From NCBI GenBank assembly GCA_016703545.1, contig JADJBX010000003.1, forward strand, positions 186,001 to 250,000: 64,000 nt of DNA, read 5' to 3'. Both the position numbers and the translations under genes were made by a program. Position 1 is the stretch's first letter. Each line of letters opens with the position of its first letter. A model generated the notes under the pieces. It was not told where the DNA came from. It was given only the letters and a program-made list of their open reading frames with translations, and ran no database searches. The stretch comes from Candidatus Amarobacillus elongatus. Lineage in GTDB: Bacteria; Chloroflexota; Dehalococcoidia; Tepidiformales; Tepidiformaceae. Of the stretch, positions 33,136 to 41,575 are shown in pieces.

Positions 33136-33151
33136 TGTGACCCGTTTCACA
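33136..33151. promoter_or_regulatory. CRP/FNR-type consensus palindrome upstream of urtA
   Basis: TGTGACCCGTTTCACA is a perfect TGTGA-N6-TCACA site, 68 bases before the urtA start. It would suit activation by a CRP/FNR/NtcA-family regulator. No clear -10 could be assigned between it and urtA; the gap 33069-33258 holds nothing else recognisable. Confidence 0.55.
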
Positions 33152-33258
33152 GCTGTGGCATTCAGGTTTCGGGGAAAACAACACCCTGTTTCGAGCACAT
33201 GTCGCTCGCACGGCGAACACACGCGGGAGCACTACCGGACGAGCTGAGCGGCGCCGGT

Positions 33259-33996
33259 CTACGCCAACCGGTCTTCCAAGCGCGCGAGGAGTTCCTGGGC
33301 CCGACCGAGCGTGGGGCAGAGCGCGCGAAAGGCGGTGCCCCCGCTGCGAAGCCTCGTAGCGCCGCCCGTCACCCCGCCGGGCGCGAGTTCTCGCCACCAG
33401 TCCACGTCGGCCGCGGGCGTGGCGCCGAGCGCGAACACCGTCAGCGCCACATCGAAGCCGTCGAACAGCGATCGTGCGGCGGGGCCGCCGGCCAGCGTCG
33501 CGTCCTCCGCGAAAGCCACGCGCCCCGCGTGCCGAAGCCATGTCCGAAGCCGCAGCCGCGCGAAGGCGCACCGTTCGCCCATCGCCGTGCGGCCCGGCGC
33601 GACCACCGTCGCCACGACGGCGGCTCCGCCGTCCGCCACATCCGCTCGCAGACTCGATGCGTGGTCACTGCCGCGCTGGGGGATGAGCGCGCCGGGCAGC
33701 GAGAGCACGAACGCCCCGGCGGCGACGGTGATGGACGTCGCCATCGCACTTCGCGCCCCGGGGCGAAGGGGCGTGGCCGCGAGTCCGCGCACGGTGACGT
33801 GCGTGCCGGGCGCCGCCGTCAGGCGCAGCCGGTGGGCGTCGCCGGCAAAGATGCCATCGCCGAGGAGCTGGTGGACGGCATCCACGCGCGCCCCGTCCCG
33901 GCGCACCACCCATCGCTGCGGCGCCTCACACGCCGCCCGCCACCGCGCATCCCCGCCACAGGTATGAACGTCGAGACGCGCTCGCGATGCCGTCAC
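33259..33996 (-). CDS. ureD: Urease accessory protein UreD (UreH)
   Basis: A divergent 245-residue UreD. HQLLGDGIFAGDAHRLRLTAAPGTHVTVRGLAATPLRP corresponds to the conserved GGxxxGD...TxPAATK region, but the final Lys/Arg motif is altered. UreD joins UreF and UreG on apo-urease to deliver nickel. The GTG at 33996 overlaps the ureG stop (GTGA), which also argues for identity. It is the last urease gene before urtA. Confidence 0.8.
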   Translation of the reverse strand: MTASRARLDVHTCGGDARWRAACEAPQRWVVRRDGARVDAVHQLLGDGIFAGDAHRLRLTAAPGTHVTVRGLAATPLRPGARSAMATSITVAAGAFVLSLPGALIPQRGSDHASSLRADVADGGAAVVATVVAPGRTAMGERCAFARLRLRTWLRHAGRVAFAEDATLAGGPAARSLFDGFDVALTVFALGATPAADVDWWRELAPGGVTGGATRLRSGGTAFRALCPTLGRAQELLARLEDRLA

Positions 33997-34676
33997 TCGC
34001 CGCGCGCCGACCGCATCTCGCCGGTCACCCATTCGGCCAGCGTCCTCCGGTCCGCCGGGTCCCTCATGGAGGTGACGATGAACGGCCGCTCGCCGCGCTG
34101 TGCGGTGGCGTCGCGGCGCATGACCTCCAGGCTCGCGCCCACGTGCTCGGCGAGGTCTCGCTTGTTGATCACGAGCAGGTCCGACTGACGCACGCCAGGT
34201 CCGCCCTTGCGCGGGATCTTGTCGCCGCCGGCGACGTCGATCACGTAGACGACGCGGTCAACCAGTTCGGGGCTGAACGTCGCCGCGAGGTTGTCGCCGC
34301 CGCTTTCGATCAGGATCAGCTCAAGCCCCTCGTGCCGGGCTGCGAGGTCGTCGATCGCGCGCAGGTTCAGTGAGGCGTCCTCCCGGATGGCGGAGTGGGG
34401 ACACCCGCCCGTTGCCACGCCGATGATGCGATCCCCCGGGAGTGCCGAATTCCGGCCGAGGAACTGCGCGTCCTCGTCCGTGTAGATGTCGTTCGTGACG
34501 ACGGCGAGATTCACGGAGTCGCGCAGCTCAACGCAGAGCGCGAGCATCGCGGCTGTTTTCCCGGAACCCACCGGCCCCGCAACTCCGACGCGGAAAATCC
34601 CTCGCGGGTCGATGAGGCCCGCCTCGGCGCGGGCGGAGTGGGTGTGGTCGTCGCTGTGGGAGTGGCCGCTGGTCAT
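33993..34676 (-). CDS. ureG: Urease accessory GTPase UreG with His-rich N-terminus
   Basis: A 227-residue SIMIBI GTPase with P-loop GPVGSGKT, the metal-binding CPH in ATGGCPHSAIREDASLN, IESGGDNLAATFSP and VINKRDLAEHVGA. It uses GTP to load nickel into urease. The N-terminal ~16 residues (GHSHSDDHTHS) carry four histidines, a candidate nickel store. No ureE is present in the cluster, so this tail may replace the usual nickel chaperone. ATG 34676 overlaps the ureF stop (ATGA). Confidence 0.95.
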   Translation of the reverse strand: MTSGHSHSDDHTHSARAEAGLIDPRGIFRVGVAGPVGSGKTAAMLALCVELRDSVNLAVVTNDIYTDEDAQFLGRNSALPGDRIIGVATGGCPHSAIREDASLNLRAIDDLAARHEGLELILIESGGDNLAATFSPELVDRVVYVIDVAGGDKIPRKGGPGVRQSDLLVINKRDLAEHVGASLEVMRRDATAQRGERPFIVTSMRDPADRRTLAEWVTGEMRSARGE

Positions 34677-35362
34677 GAGGCGAACATCCTGAAGGGGAGT
34701 GTGGGGTGCAGGGCACCGGCGACATCGAACCGGGGTGTGAAGGCGCCGAAGCGTGGACCAGGGGCCCGATCCAGGACCGCAGCCACGGTCTCGGCGATGG
34801 CGCGCTCGGCGCTGGCTCCAAGGCGGGTGGCGGCGGCCTGCCCGATGAGCCCCAACCGCACCGCGGCCTGGGTGAGCGACGCCGCCATCGCGAAGCCGAG
34901 CGCCGCGAGCGTGTTCGCCGCCTCGACGTCCGCCTCTCGGGCAACGCAGCCGTAGGCGGCCGCGTACTGTCCCGGCGCCTGGCCGGCACGGACCGCCGCG
35001 AGGAACGCGGATGCCCTTTCACCGCCGAACGCACCCTGCGCCGCGACGAGCAGCCGCTCACCCATGGCGCGGCCGGCCTCGCGTTCGCCCGCGGCGGCGA
35101 TGGAAGCGTCGAGGGCGTCGTCGGTTCGCAGCAATGCGGGGAGGCTGCGTGCGCGCAGCGCTGCCAACGCGGCGGGCATCCACTGCCCGCCGCCCGCCTG
35201 CCGCACGTACGCCTCAACGAGCCCCGCCAGCTCCCGTTCGCCGATGCGCTCGTTCGCTGCCAGCCATTCGAGCCCGTGGCTGTACGCGAAGCCGCCGACG
35301 GGGAACGACGAGTCGGTGACCTGCAACAGACGCAGGAGGCCGTTCGCCATTCCCGTGGCCAT
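34673..35362 (-). CDS. ureF: Urease accessory protein UreF
   Basis: A 229-residue helical protein with the UreF opening LLRLLQVTDSSFPVGGFAYSHGLEWLAA and a central GGERASAFLAAV region. UreF forms a complex with UreD and regulates the UreG GTPase on apo-urease. It begins on the TAATG junction with the ureC stop. Length is normal for the family. Confidence 0.92.
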   Translation of the reverse strand: MATGMANGLLRLLQVTDSSFPVGGFAYSHGLEWLAANERIGERELAGLVEAYVRQAGGGQWMPAALAALRARSLPALLRTDDALDASIAAAGEREAGRAMGERLLVAAQGAFGGERASAFLAAVRAGQAPGQYAAAYGCVAREADVEAANTLAALGFAMAASLTQAAVRLGLIGQAAATRLGASAERAIAETVAAVLDRAPGPRFGAFTPRFDVAGALHPTLPFRMFAS

Positions 35363-37062
35363 TAGAAGAGGAAGTACCGCTGCGCCATCGGCAGCGTCGT
35401 TGCGGGCTCGCAGGTCGCGACTTCACCGTCCACGCGAACCTCGAACGTCTCCGGATCGACCGTGATGGCGGGCGTGGCGTCGTTCAGCACCATGTCGGCC
35501 TTGCCGATGGTACGGGTGTTGCGAACGGCCACGAGTGGCGTGCGAAGGCCCAAACTCCCGCCCACGTCCGCGGCCATTGCCGCCTGCGAGACGAACAGGC
35601 GCCGGGTCGAGGGCATGTTCGCGCCGAACATGTGCCGGTACCGCACCGGTTCGGGCGTGGGAATGCTGGCGCCGGGATCGCCCATGGCCGCATAGGCGAT
35701 GATGCCGCCCTTGATGATGAGCTCGGGCTTCACGCCGAAGAACGCCGGGTGCCAGAGCACCATGTCCGCCAGCTTTCCGGGCTCGATGGACCCGATCTCG
35801 TGCGCCACGCCCTGGGCGATCGCCGGGTTGATGGTGTACTTGGCGATGTACCGCCGGATGCGTGCATTGTCAGCGCCGGGTGGGTCGCCGGGCAGCGGCC
35901 CCCGCTGCTCCTTCATCTTGTGGGCGGTCTGCCAGGTGCGGAGGACCACCTCCCCGGCTCGTCCCATCGCCTGGCTGTCGCTCGACATCATGGAGATCGC
36001 GCCCAGGTCGTGGAGGATGTCCTCCGCCGCGATCGTCGACGGCCGGATGCGCGATTCCGCGAAGGCAACGTCCTCGCGCACGTTCGGGTTCAGGTGGTGG
36101 CACACCATGAGCATGTCCAGGTGCTCCTGGATGGTGTTCACGGTGAACGGCCGCGTCGGGTTCGTGGAGGAGGGGAGCACGTTCGGCAGCCCCGCGACGC
36201 GGATGATGTCCGGCGCATGGCCTCCTCCCGCGCCCTCCGTATGGAACGTGTGAATGGCACGGCCGGCAATCGCCTCGATCGTCCGTTCGACGAATCCGGC
36301 CTCGTTCAGCGTGTCCGTGTGGATGGCGACCTGCACATCGAAGGCGTCCGCGACGCGCAGGCAGGTGTCGATGGCGGCGGGCGTCGATCCCCAGTCCTCG
36401 TGCAGCTTCAGCCCGCACGCGCCCGCCTCCACCTGCTCCCAGATCGCCGCCGGGTCGCTGCTGTTGCCCTTGCCGAAGAAGCCGAGGTTGACGGGGTACG
36501 CGTCCGCGGCCTCCAGCATGCGGGCCATGTTCCATGCGCCGGGCGTGGCGGTGGTGGCGTTCGTGCCCGTCGCCGGGCCAGTTCCGCCGCCGAAGAGGGT
36601 CGTGACCCCGTTCGCCAGCGACTCCTCCACGATCTGGGGGCAGATAAAGTGCACGTGCGAGTCGATGCCGCCCGGTGTGAGGATGAGCCGCTCCCCGGCG
36701 ATGACCTCCGTACCCGCGCCGATGACAACCCCGGGCGTAATCCCGTCCATCGTGTCGGGGTTGCCGGCCGCGCCGATGCCGACGATGCGGCCGTCCTTCA
36801 CGCCCACATCCGCCTTCACGACCCCGCGGTGGTCGATCACGACAGCGTTCGTGATGACCAGGTCGAGCGCTTCCGCGCGTGAGGCTGTCTGCGCCATTCC
36901 GTCGCGAATCGACTTTCCGCCGCCAAACGACGCTTCGTCGCCGAGGACGTGCAGGTCGGCCTCGATGAGGGCGTAGAGGTTCGTATCGGCCAGCCGGATG
37001 CGGTCCCCGGTCGTGGGGCCGTACAGGTGGCTGTAGCGGTCTCGCGAAATCTCGTAGCTCAC
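35362..37062 (-). CDS. ureC: Urease alpha subunit (catalytic)
   Basis: A 566-residue catalytic subunit hydrolysing urea to ammonia and carbamate in the cytosol. Nickel ligands are visible as the HVH in DSHVHFICP, the lysine to be carbamylated in GACGLKLHEDWGS, IHTDTLNEAG and FHTEGAGGGHAPDI. The flap His is in MVCHHLNPNVREDVAFAESRIR and the Asp in MSSDSQAMGR. GTG 37062 overlaps the ureB stop (GTGA); the frame runs open far upstream only because ureB is frameshifted. Length matches other single-chain UreC proteins. Confidence 0.97.
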   Translation of the reverse strand: MSYEISRDRYSHLYGPTTGDRIRLADTNLYALIEADLHVLGDEASFGGGKSIRDGMAQTASRAEALDLVITNAVVIDHRGVVKADVGVKDGRIVGIGAAGNPDTMDGITPGVVIGAGTEVIAGERLILTPGGIDSHVHFICPQIVEESLANGVTTLFGGGTGPATGTNATTATPGAWNMARMLEAADAYPVNLGFFGKGNSSDPAAIWEQVEAGACGLKLHEDWGSTPAAIDTCLRVADAFDVQVAIHTDTLNEAGFVERTIEAIAGRAIHTFHTEGAGGGHAPDIIRVAGLPNVLPSSTNPTRPFTVNTIQEHLDMLMVCHHLNPNVREDVAFAESRIRPSTIAAEDILHDLGAISMMSSDSQAMGRAGEVVLRTWQTAHKMKEQRGPLPGDPPGADNARIRRYIAKYTINPAIAQGVAHEIGSIEPGKLADMVLWHPAFFGVKPELIIKGGIIAYAAMGDPGASIPTPEPVRYRHMFGANMPSTRRLFVSQAAMAADVGGSLGLRTPLVAVRNTRTIGKADMVLNDATPAITVDPETFEVRVDGEVATCEPATTLPMAQRYFLF

Positions 37063-37446
37063 GACGCGTCCCCGGGGATGTTGAAGCCCGCGGCGCGGGC
37101 GCGGCCAACCGCACCGTCGAATCCGTCGTCCTGCACGAACCCGTTGAATCCCACCACACGCTGATGCCCACCGAACGGCACGAGCCTTACGCGGTGGGTC
37201 TGCCCGGCTTCGAAGCGGACCAGAGGTGCCGGACGGGATGTCCAGTCGCAGGCCATAGGTTCGCGCCCGGTCGAAGCGCAGCGCCCGGTTGACTTCGAAG
37301 AAGTGGAAATGCGACCCGACCTGCACCGCCCGGTCGCCTGTGTTCGCCACCTCGAGTTCGATGGCCAGTCGGCCGGCATTGAGCACGAGGCCGCCGTCAC
37401 CGTGGAGGATTTCGCCGGGGGCGCCCGGCACGCCGCCGTTGCTCAC
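37059..37446 (-). CDS. ureB: Urease beta subunit (frameshift near 37221)
   Basis: About 128 residues after removing one extra base. The first half (GAPGEILHGDGGLVLNAGRLAIELEVANTGDRAVQVGSHFHFFEVNRALRFDR) and LDIPSG are typical UreB. The remainder, VRFEAGQTHRVRLVPFGG and the GFNGFVQDDGF region, reads in another frame. The total length of 3n+1 fits one insertion in the CAGAGG area. The real stop (GDAS then TGA at 37059) overlaps the ureC GTG. An error in the sequence is likelier than loss, since every other urease gene is intact. Confidence 0.9.
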
Positions 37447-37745
37447 GGGATCGGGTTGTGGAGCGTGACGAGCTTCGTTCCGTCCGGGAACGTCGCCTCC
37501 ACCTGCACGCTGTCAATCATGTCTGGGACTCCTTCCAGCACGTCCTCCCGCGAAAGGAACACGCCCTGCATGGCCATGAGCTGCGCGACGGACTTGCCGT
37601 CGCGGGCTGCTTCAAGGAGGCCGCTGGCGATGGTGGCGACAGCTTCCGGGTAGTTCAGGCGCAGCCCTCTCGCCCGCCGCTCGCGCGCCAGCATCGCGGC
37701 CACCGAGAGCAGGAGTTTGTCGATTTCACGGTCTGTCAGCCTCAC
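37443..37745 (-). CDS. ureA: Urease gamma subunit
   Basis: A 100-residue structural subunit: VRLTDREIDKLLLSVAAMLARERRARGLRLNYPEAVATI is the conserved UreA N-terminus and VPDMIDSVQVEATFPDGTKLVTLHNPI its end. GTG 37745 is supported by AGGAG 11 bases upstream and by the exact family length; the open frame farther upstream is antisense to ftsH. It is the first gene of the ureABCFGD cluster and overlaps ureB at ATGA. Its promoter must lie in the 37746-37904 divergent gap. Confidence 0.94.
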   Translation of the reverse strand: MRLTDREIDKLLLSVAAMLARERRARGLRLNYPEAVATIASGLLEAARDGKSVAQLMAMQGVFLSREDVLEGVPDMIDSVQVEATFPDGTKLVTLHNPIP

Positions 37746-37816
37746 GCCGCCGCACGCTCCTCTGGTTCTGGCCGGGTGGCCGTGTGGCGAGAATAGGGCG
37801 GGGACGTTTCCACTCG

Positions 37817-37894
37817 GTTTCGCGAGGTTGGGCCCTCCGGGCGCGTTGGCGCGGGAGGAACGGCCCTGCCGCAACGGCCCATTCCTCGCGAAAC
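37817..37894. repeat. Large inverted repeat with an alternative inner pairing, in the ureA-ftsH gap
   Basis: GTTTCGCGAGG plus GGGCC (37817-37827, 37830-37834) are complementary to GGCCC plus CCTCGCGAAAC (37876-37880, 37884-37894). The right arm can also pair with the middle GAGGAA.GGCC at about 37855-37865, so the two folds exclude each other. The structure ends 10 bases before the ftsH start and spans the divergent gap from the ureA start (37746-37904). Confidence 0.5.
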
Positions 37895-37904
37895 TACGGT
37901 GGTA

Positions 37905-39842
37905 ATGCCCGAGACCGCCGCACCTCCCCGCCGATCGAGTTCCGCCTGGCCCATCCTCTTCGGCGGCATCATCGTCACGCTCGCGTTCTTCGCCTTGCTC
38001 TCGTTCTTCTCCGAGGAGAAGGAACCGGTGCCGGAAATCGCGTTCGGGCAGCTGGTCGAGGACGCGAAGGCGGGCCGCGTGGAAAGCATCGTCGTGCGCG
38101 GCGAAGCGATCACCGCCACCTACGTCAGCGACGGCGGAGATCCCGTCGTGAAGGAATCGCGGCTCGCCGAGAACGTCGACATCGTCGCGGTGCTGCGCGG
38201 CGAAGGGATCGCGCTGAGCCGGGCGGCCGCACCCGCGGGCGGCGCTGGCGTGGACCTCGAATTCGAGGAGAACAGCAGCAGTGGCTGGTCCACGGCCCTC
38301 ACGATCGGGCTGAACGTCGTGCCGCTGCTCCTGTTCGGCGTGATCATCTGGTTCTTCTTCAAGCAATCGAACCGCGCCGGTTCGCAGGCGGGGGCGTTCG
38401 GCAAAAGCCATGCGCGTCTCGTCACGGGCGGCAAGATCACGGTCACCTTCGACGACGTCGCGGGCGTGGATGAGGCGAAGCAGGAGCTCACCGAGGTCGT
38501 CGAGTTTCTCAAGTACCCCGCGAAGTTCGCGGCCCTCGGCGCGCGCATTCCCAAGGGGATCCTGTTGCTCGGCCCGCCCGGCACTGGCAAGACGCTGCTC
38601 GCGCGCGCGGTCGCGGGCGAGGCGGGCGTCGCCTTCTTCAGCATCTCCGGCTCCGAGTTCGTCGAGATGTACGTGGGCGTCGGCGCCAGCCGCGTCCGCG
38701 ACCTCTTCGAGCAGGCGAAGTCGAACGCCCCCTGCATCGTGTTCCTCGATGAAATCGACGCCGTCGGCCGCCAGCGCGGAACGGGCCTGGGCGGTTCGCA
38801 CGACGAACGCGAGCAGACGCTGAACCAGATCCTGACGGAGATGGACGGTTTCGAGGCGGGCACGAATGTGGTGGTCATCGCGGCCACCAACCGCCCCGAC
38901 ATCCTCGACCCCGCGCTTGTCCGCCCCGGCCGCTTCGACCGCAAAGTCGTCCTGGACGCGCCCGACGTGCGGGGCCGCGAGGCGATTCTCAAGGTGCACG
39001 TGAAGGGCAAGCCGCTCGACGCCGACGTGTCGGTCGAGAAGGTGGCTCGAACGACGCCGGGGTTCACCGGCGCCGATCTCGCGAACCTGGTCAACGAAGC
39101 CGCCATCCTCGCCGCGCGGCGCGACAAGACCGTCATCGGCATGACCGACTTCGAGGAGGCCGTGGACCGCGTGCTGGCCGGCCCCGAGCGGAAGAGCCGC
39201 CTGCTCAGCGCCGAGGAGCGCCGCCTGACGGCCTACCACGAAGGCGGCCACGTCGTGGTCGCGCACTTCACCGCGAAGGGCGAACGGCCACACAAGGTGA
39301 CCATCGTCTCGCGCGGGGTGGCCGCCGGGTACACGCGGTTCCTCCCCGCGGAGGAGTCGCACTTCCGCACGCCCGAGATGCTCCAGGATCAGCTCTGTGC
39401 CGCGATGGGCGGTCATGCCGCCGAGGAGCTCGTGTTCGGCACGGCCTCCACGGGCCCCTCGAACGACCTCGAACAGGTCGGCCGCATCGCCCGGGCGATG
39501 GTCAAGCGCTGGGGCATGAGCGCGCGCATCGGCCCCGTGACCTTCGGCAAGACCGAGGAGCTCGTCTTCCTTGGCCGCGAAATCTCCGAGACGCGGGACT
39601 ACAGCGAGGAGACCGCGCGCATCATCGACGAGGAAGTGCGCGCGCTCATCGTGCAGGCAGCCGCGCGCGCGAAGGCCATCCTCGTGGAGCACCGTGACCT
39701 GCTCGATCACCTGGCCGCGACGCTGCTCGAGGTGGAGACGCTGCAGGGCGAGGACCTCGCCCGCGTCCTCGGCCCGGGGGCGGATGCGGAGGCGGCGGGC
39801 GCCGCTCCGCCCATGGCCGCCATGCGCCTCGACGCTTCGTAG
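37905..39842 (+). CDS. ftsH: ATP-dependent zinc metalloprotease FtsH
   Basis: About 645 residues. An N-terminal transmembrane helix (WPILFGGIIVTLAFFALLSF), a short extracytoplasmic domain and a second helix (LNVVPLLLFGVIIWFFF) anchor it. The AAA module has Walker A GPPGTGKT, Walker B CIVFLDEIDAVGRQRG and the second region of homology ATNRPDILDPALVRPGRFDR. The zinc site is HEGGH (445-449), where most FtsH proteins have HEAGH; the HExxH chemistry is preserved. It degrades membrane and short-lived proteins. ATG 37905 is chosen over the GTG at 37899. It lies divergent from ureA. Confidence 0.95.
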   Translation: MPETAAPPRRSSSAWPILFGGIIVTLAFFALLSFFSEEKEPVPEIAFGQLVEDAKAGRVESIVVRGEAITATYVSDGGDPVVKESRLAENVDIVAVLRGEGIALSRAAAPAGGAGVDLEFEENSSSGWSTALTIGLNVVPLLLFGVIIWFFFKQSNRAGSQAGAFGKSHARLVTGGKITVTFDDVAGVDEAKQELTEVVEFLKYPAKFAALGARIPKGILLLGPPGTGKTLLARAVAGEAGVAFFSISGSEFVEMYVGVGASRVRDLFEQAKSNAPCIVFLDEIDAVGRQRGTGLGGSHDEREQTLNQILTEMDGFEAGTNVVVIAATNRPDILDPALVRPGRFDRKVVLDAPDVRGREAILKVHVKGKPLDADVSVEKVARTTPGFTGADLANLVNEAAILAARRDKTVIGMTDFEEAVDRVLAGPERKSRLLSAEERRLTAYHEGGHVVVAHFTAKGERPHKVTIVSRGVAAGYTRFLPAEESHFRTPEMLQDQLCAAMGGHAAEELVFGTASTGPSNDLEQVGRIARAMVKRWGMSARIGPVTFGKTEELVFLGREISETRDYSEETARIIDEEVRALIVQAAARAKAILVEHRDLLDHLAATLLEVETLQGEDLARVLGPGADAEAAGAAPPMAAMRLDAS

Positions 39843-39854
39843 CGCCGGCGTTAG

Positions 39855-39882
39855 TCGACCACGGGAACGCCGAACGTATACT
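39855..39882 (+). promoter_or_regulatory. Putative promoter of the rpiB-pgk-tpiA-miaA operon
   Basis: TCGACC (39855-39860), a 16-base spacer and TATACT (39877-39882), about 30 bases before the rpiB GTG. Confidence 0.45.
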
Positions 39883-39912
39883 GAGTTCACCCCCATCCTT
39901 TCGAGGCCGCTG

Positions 39913-40380
39913 GTGAATCTCGCGTTCGGTTCCGATCACGCCGGCTACGACCTCAAGCAGATCCTCGTTGACGCCGCCCGGGGCTGGGGCCATGAGGTCA
40001 CGGACTTTGGCACCCACGGCCCCGAAAGCGTGGACTACGCCGACTTCGGCGAGCCCGTGGCGCGCGCCGTCGTGGATGGCACGGCCGACCTTGGCGTGGT
40101 GCTGTGCAGCAACGGCGTTGGCATCAGCATCACCGCGAACAAGGTTCCGGGGGTGCGGGCCGCCCTTTGCCACACGAGCTGGGGCGCCGCGCGCGCCCGG
40201 CAACACGCGAACGCGAACGTCCTTGCGCTCGGCGCCTGGGAAATCGGGCGGGGTGTGGCCGAGGACATCCTGCGCGCGTTCCTGACCAATGATTTCGAAG
40301 GCGGCCGGCACGAGCGCCGCGTCGCCAAGGTGATGGACGTCGAGCGGCGCGGAATCGCCGCGGAGGGCACGAAGGCATGA
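39913..40380 (+). CDS. rpiB: Ribose-5-phosphate isomerase B / LacAB family
   Basis: A 155-residue RpiB-fold protein: FGSDHAGYDLKQIL at the N-terminus and VPGVRAALCHTSWGAARARQHANANVLALG. The usual active-site CGTG segment reads CSNGVGISI, keeping the Cys base but replacing TG, and the HNDANVL motif is HANANVL. It probably interconverts ribose-5-P and ribulose-5-P, though the altered loop leaves room for another sugar phosphate. GTG 39913 is the family N-terminus. Its TGA overlaps the pgk ATG. Confidence 0.85.
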   Translation: MNLAFGSDHAGYDLKQILVDAARGWGHEVTDFGTHGPESVDYADFGEPVARAVVDGTADLGVVLCSNGVGISITANKVPGVRAALCHTSWGAARARQHANANVLALGAWEIGRGVAEDILRAFLTNDFEGGRHERRVAKVMDVERRGIAAEGTKA

Positions 40381-41573
40381 CCGACCAGGCAAGCATTGGC
40401 AAGAAGACCGTTCGCGACATCGACGTCGCCGGCAAACGGGTGCTGGTGCGCGCGGATCTCAACGTTCCGCTCGCGAACGGCGCCGTCGCCGATGACACGC
40501 GCATCCGCGAGTCCCTCCCCACGATCAAGTACCTGCAGGAGCAGCGCGCGATCGTCATCCTCTGCTCGCACCTCGGCCGGCCGAAGGGCAAGGATGCGGC
40601 GCTTTCGCTGGCGCCGGTCGCGGGGCGACTGGGGAACCTGCTCGGGCAGGAGGTCTACTTCGCCGAGGATTGCATCGGTCCGGTCGCCCGCGATGCCGTC
40701 GAAGCCGCCTCCCCCGGCCGCGTGGTGCTCCTCGAGAACCTTCGGTTCTACAAGGAAGAGGAGGCGAACGACCCGGAGTTCGCGCGCCAGCTCGCCTCCC
40801 TCGCCGATGTCTACGTGAACGACGCATTCGGCACCGCGCACCGGGCGCACGCCTCCACGGAGGGGGTCACGCACTACCTCCCGGCGGTCGCCGGCTTCCT
40901 GCTCGAAAAGGAAGTTCGCTACCTGAGCGCGCTCGTGGCGAACCCGCCGAAGCCGTTCGCGGCCGTCATCGGGGGGGCGAAGGTTTCGACCAAGATCCCG
41001 GCGATCGAACACCTCCTGCCGAAGCTCGACATCCTCGCGCTCGGCGGCGGCATGGCGAACACCTTCCTCAAGGCGGAGGGCGTGAACGTGCAGATGTCGC
41101 TCGTCGAGGACGAGCAGGTGGCGATCGCGCAGCGCATTCTCGCCCGCGCCCGCGAGGCCGGCGTGGAGGTGCTCCTCCCTCGCGATGTGGTAGCCGCGAG
41201 CAAGTTCGCCGCCGACGCCGAAGCGAGGCACGTGCCGGTGAGCCAGGTGACGCCGGGGTACATGGTGCTCGATATCGGCCCCGAAACGGTCTCCGCCTAC
41301 GCCGAGGCGCTGCGGCGCGCCCGCGCCGTCATCTGGAATGGCCCGATGGGCGTGTTCGAAATGGAGAAGTTCTCGAAGGGCACCTTCGGCATCGCCCGTG
41401 CGCTCGCCTCGCTCGATGCGACGACGGTTGTGGGCGGTGGCGAGACCGCGCAGGTCGTGGCCGAGCTTGGCCTGCAGAACCAGTTCACCCACGTCTCCAC
41501 TGGTGGCGGCGCCTCCCTGGAGATGCTGGAGGGGCGTGAGCTCCCGGGCGTCGCTGCGTTGCAGGACGCCTGA
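40377..41573 (+). CDS. pgk: Phosphoglycerate kinase
   Basis: A 398-residue glycolytic kinase transferring phosphate from 1,3-bisphosphoglycerate to ADP. VRADLNVPLANG, SHLGRPKG and YVNDAFGTAHRAHAST form the substrate side. GGAKVSTKI, GGGMANTF, WNGPMGVFEM and VGGGETAQV form the nucleotide side. Length is standard. Coupled to rpiB at ATGA and followed 2 bases later by a membrane-protein gene, then the apgM-like and tpiA genes, a lower-glycolysis operon. Confidence 0.97.
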   Translation: MTDQASIGKKTVRDIDVAGKRVLVRADLNVPLANGAVADDTRIRESLPTIKYLQEQRAIVILCSHLGRPKGKDAALSLAPVAGRLGNLLGQEVYFAEDCIGPVARDAVEAASPGRVVLLENLRFYKEEEANDPEFARQLASLADVYVNDAFGTAHRAHASTEGVTHYLPAVAGFLLEKEVRYLSALVANPPKPFAAVIGGAKVSTKIPAIEHLLPKLDILALGGGMANTFLKAEGVNVQMSLVEDEQVAIAQRILARAREAGVEVLLPRDVVAASKFAADAEARHVPVSQVTPGYMVLDIGPETVSAYAEALRRARAVIWNGPMGVFEMEKFSKGTFGIARALASLDATTVVGGGETAQVVAELGLQNQFTHVSTGGGASLEMLEGRELPGVAALQDA

Positions 41574-41575
41574 CG

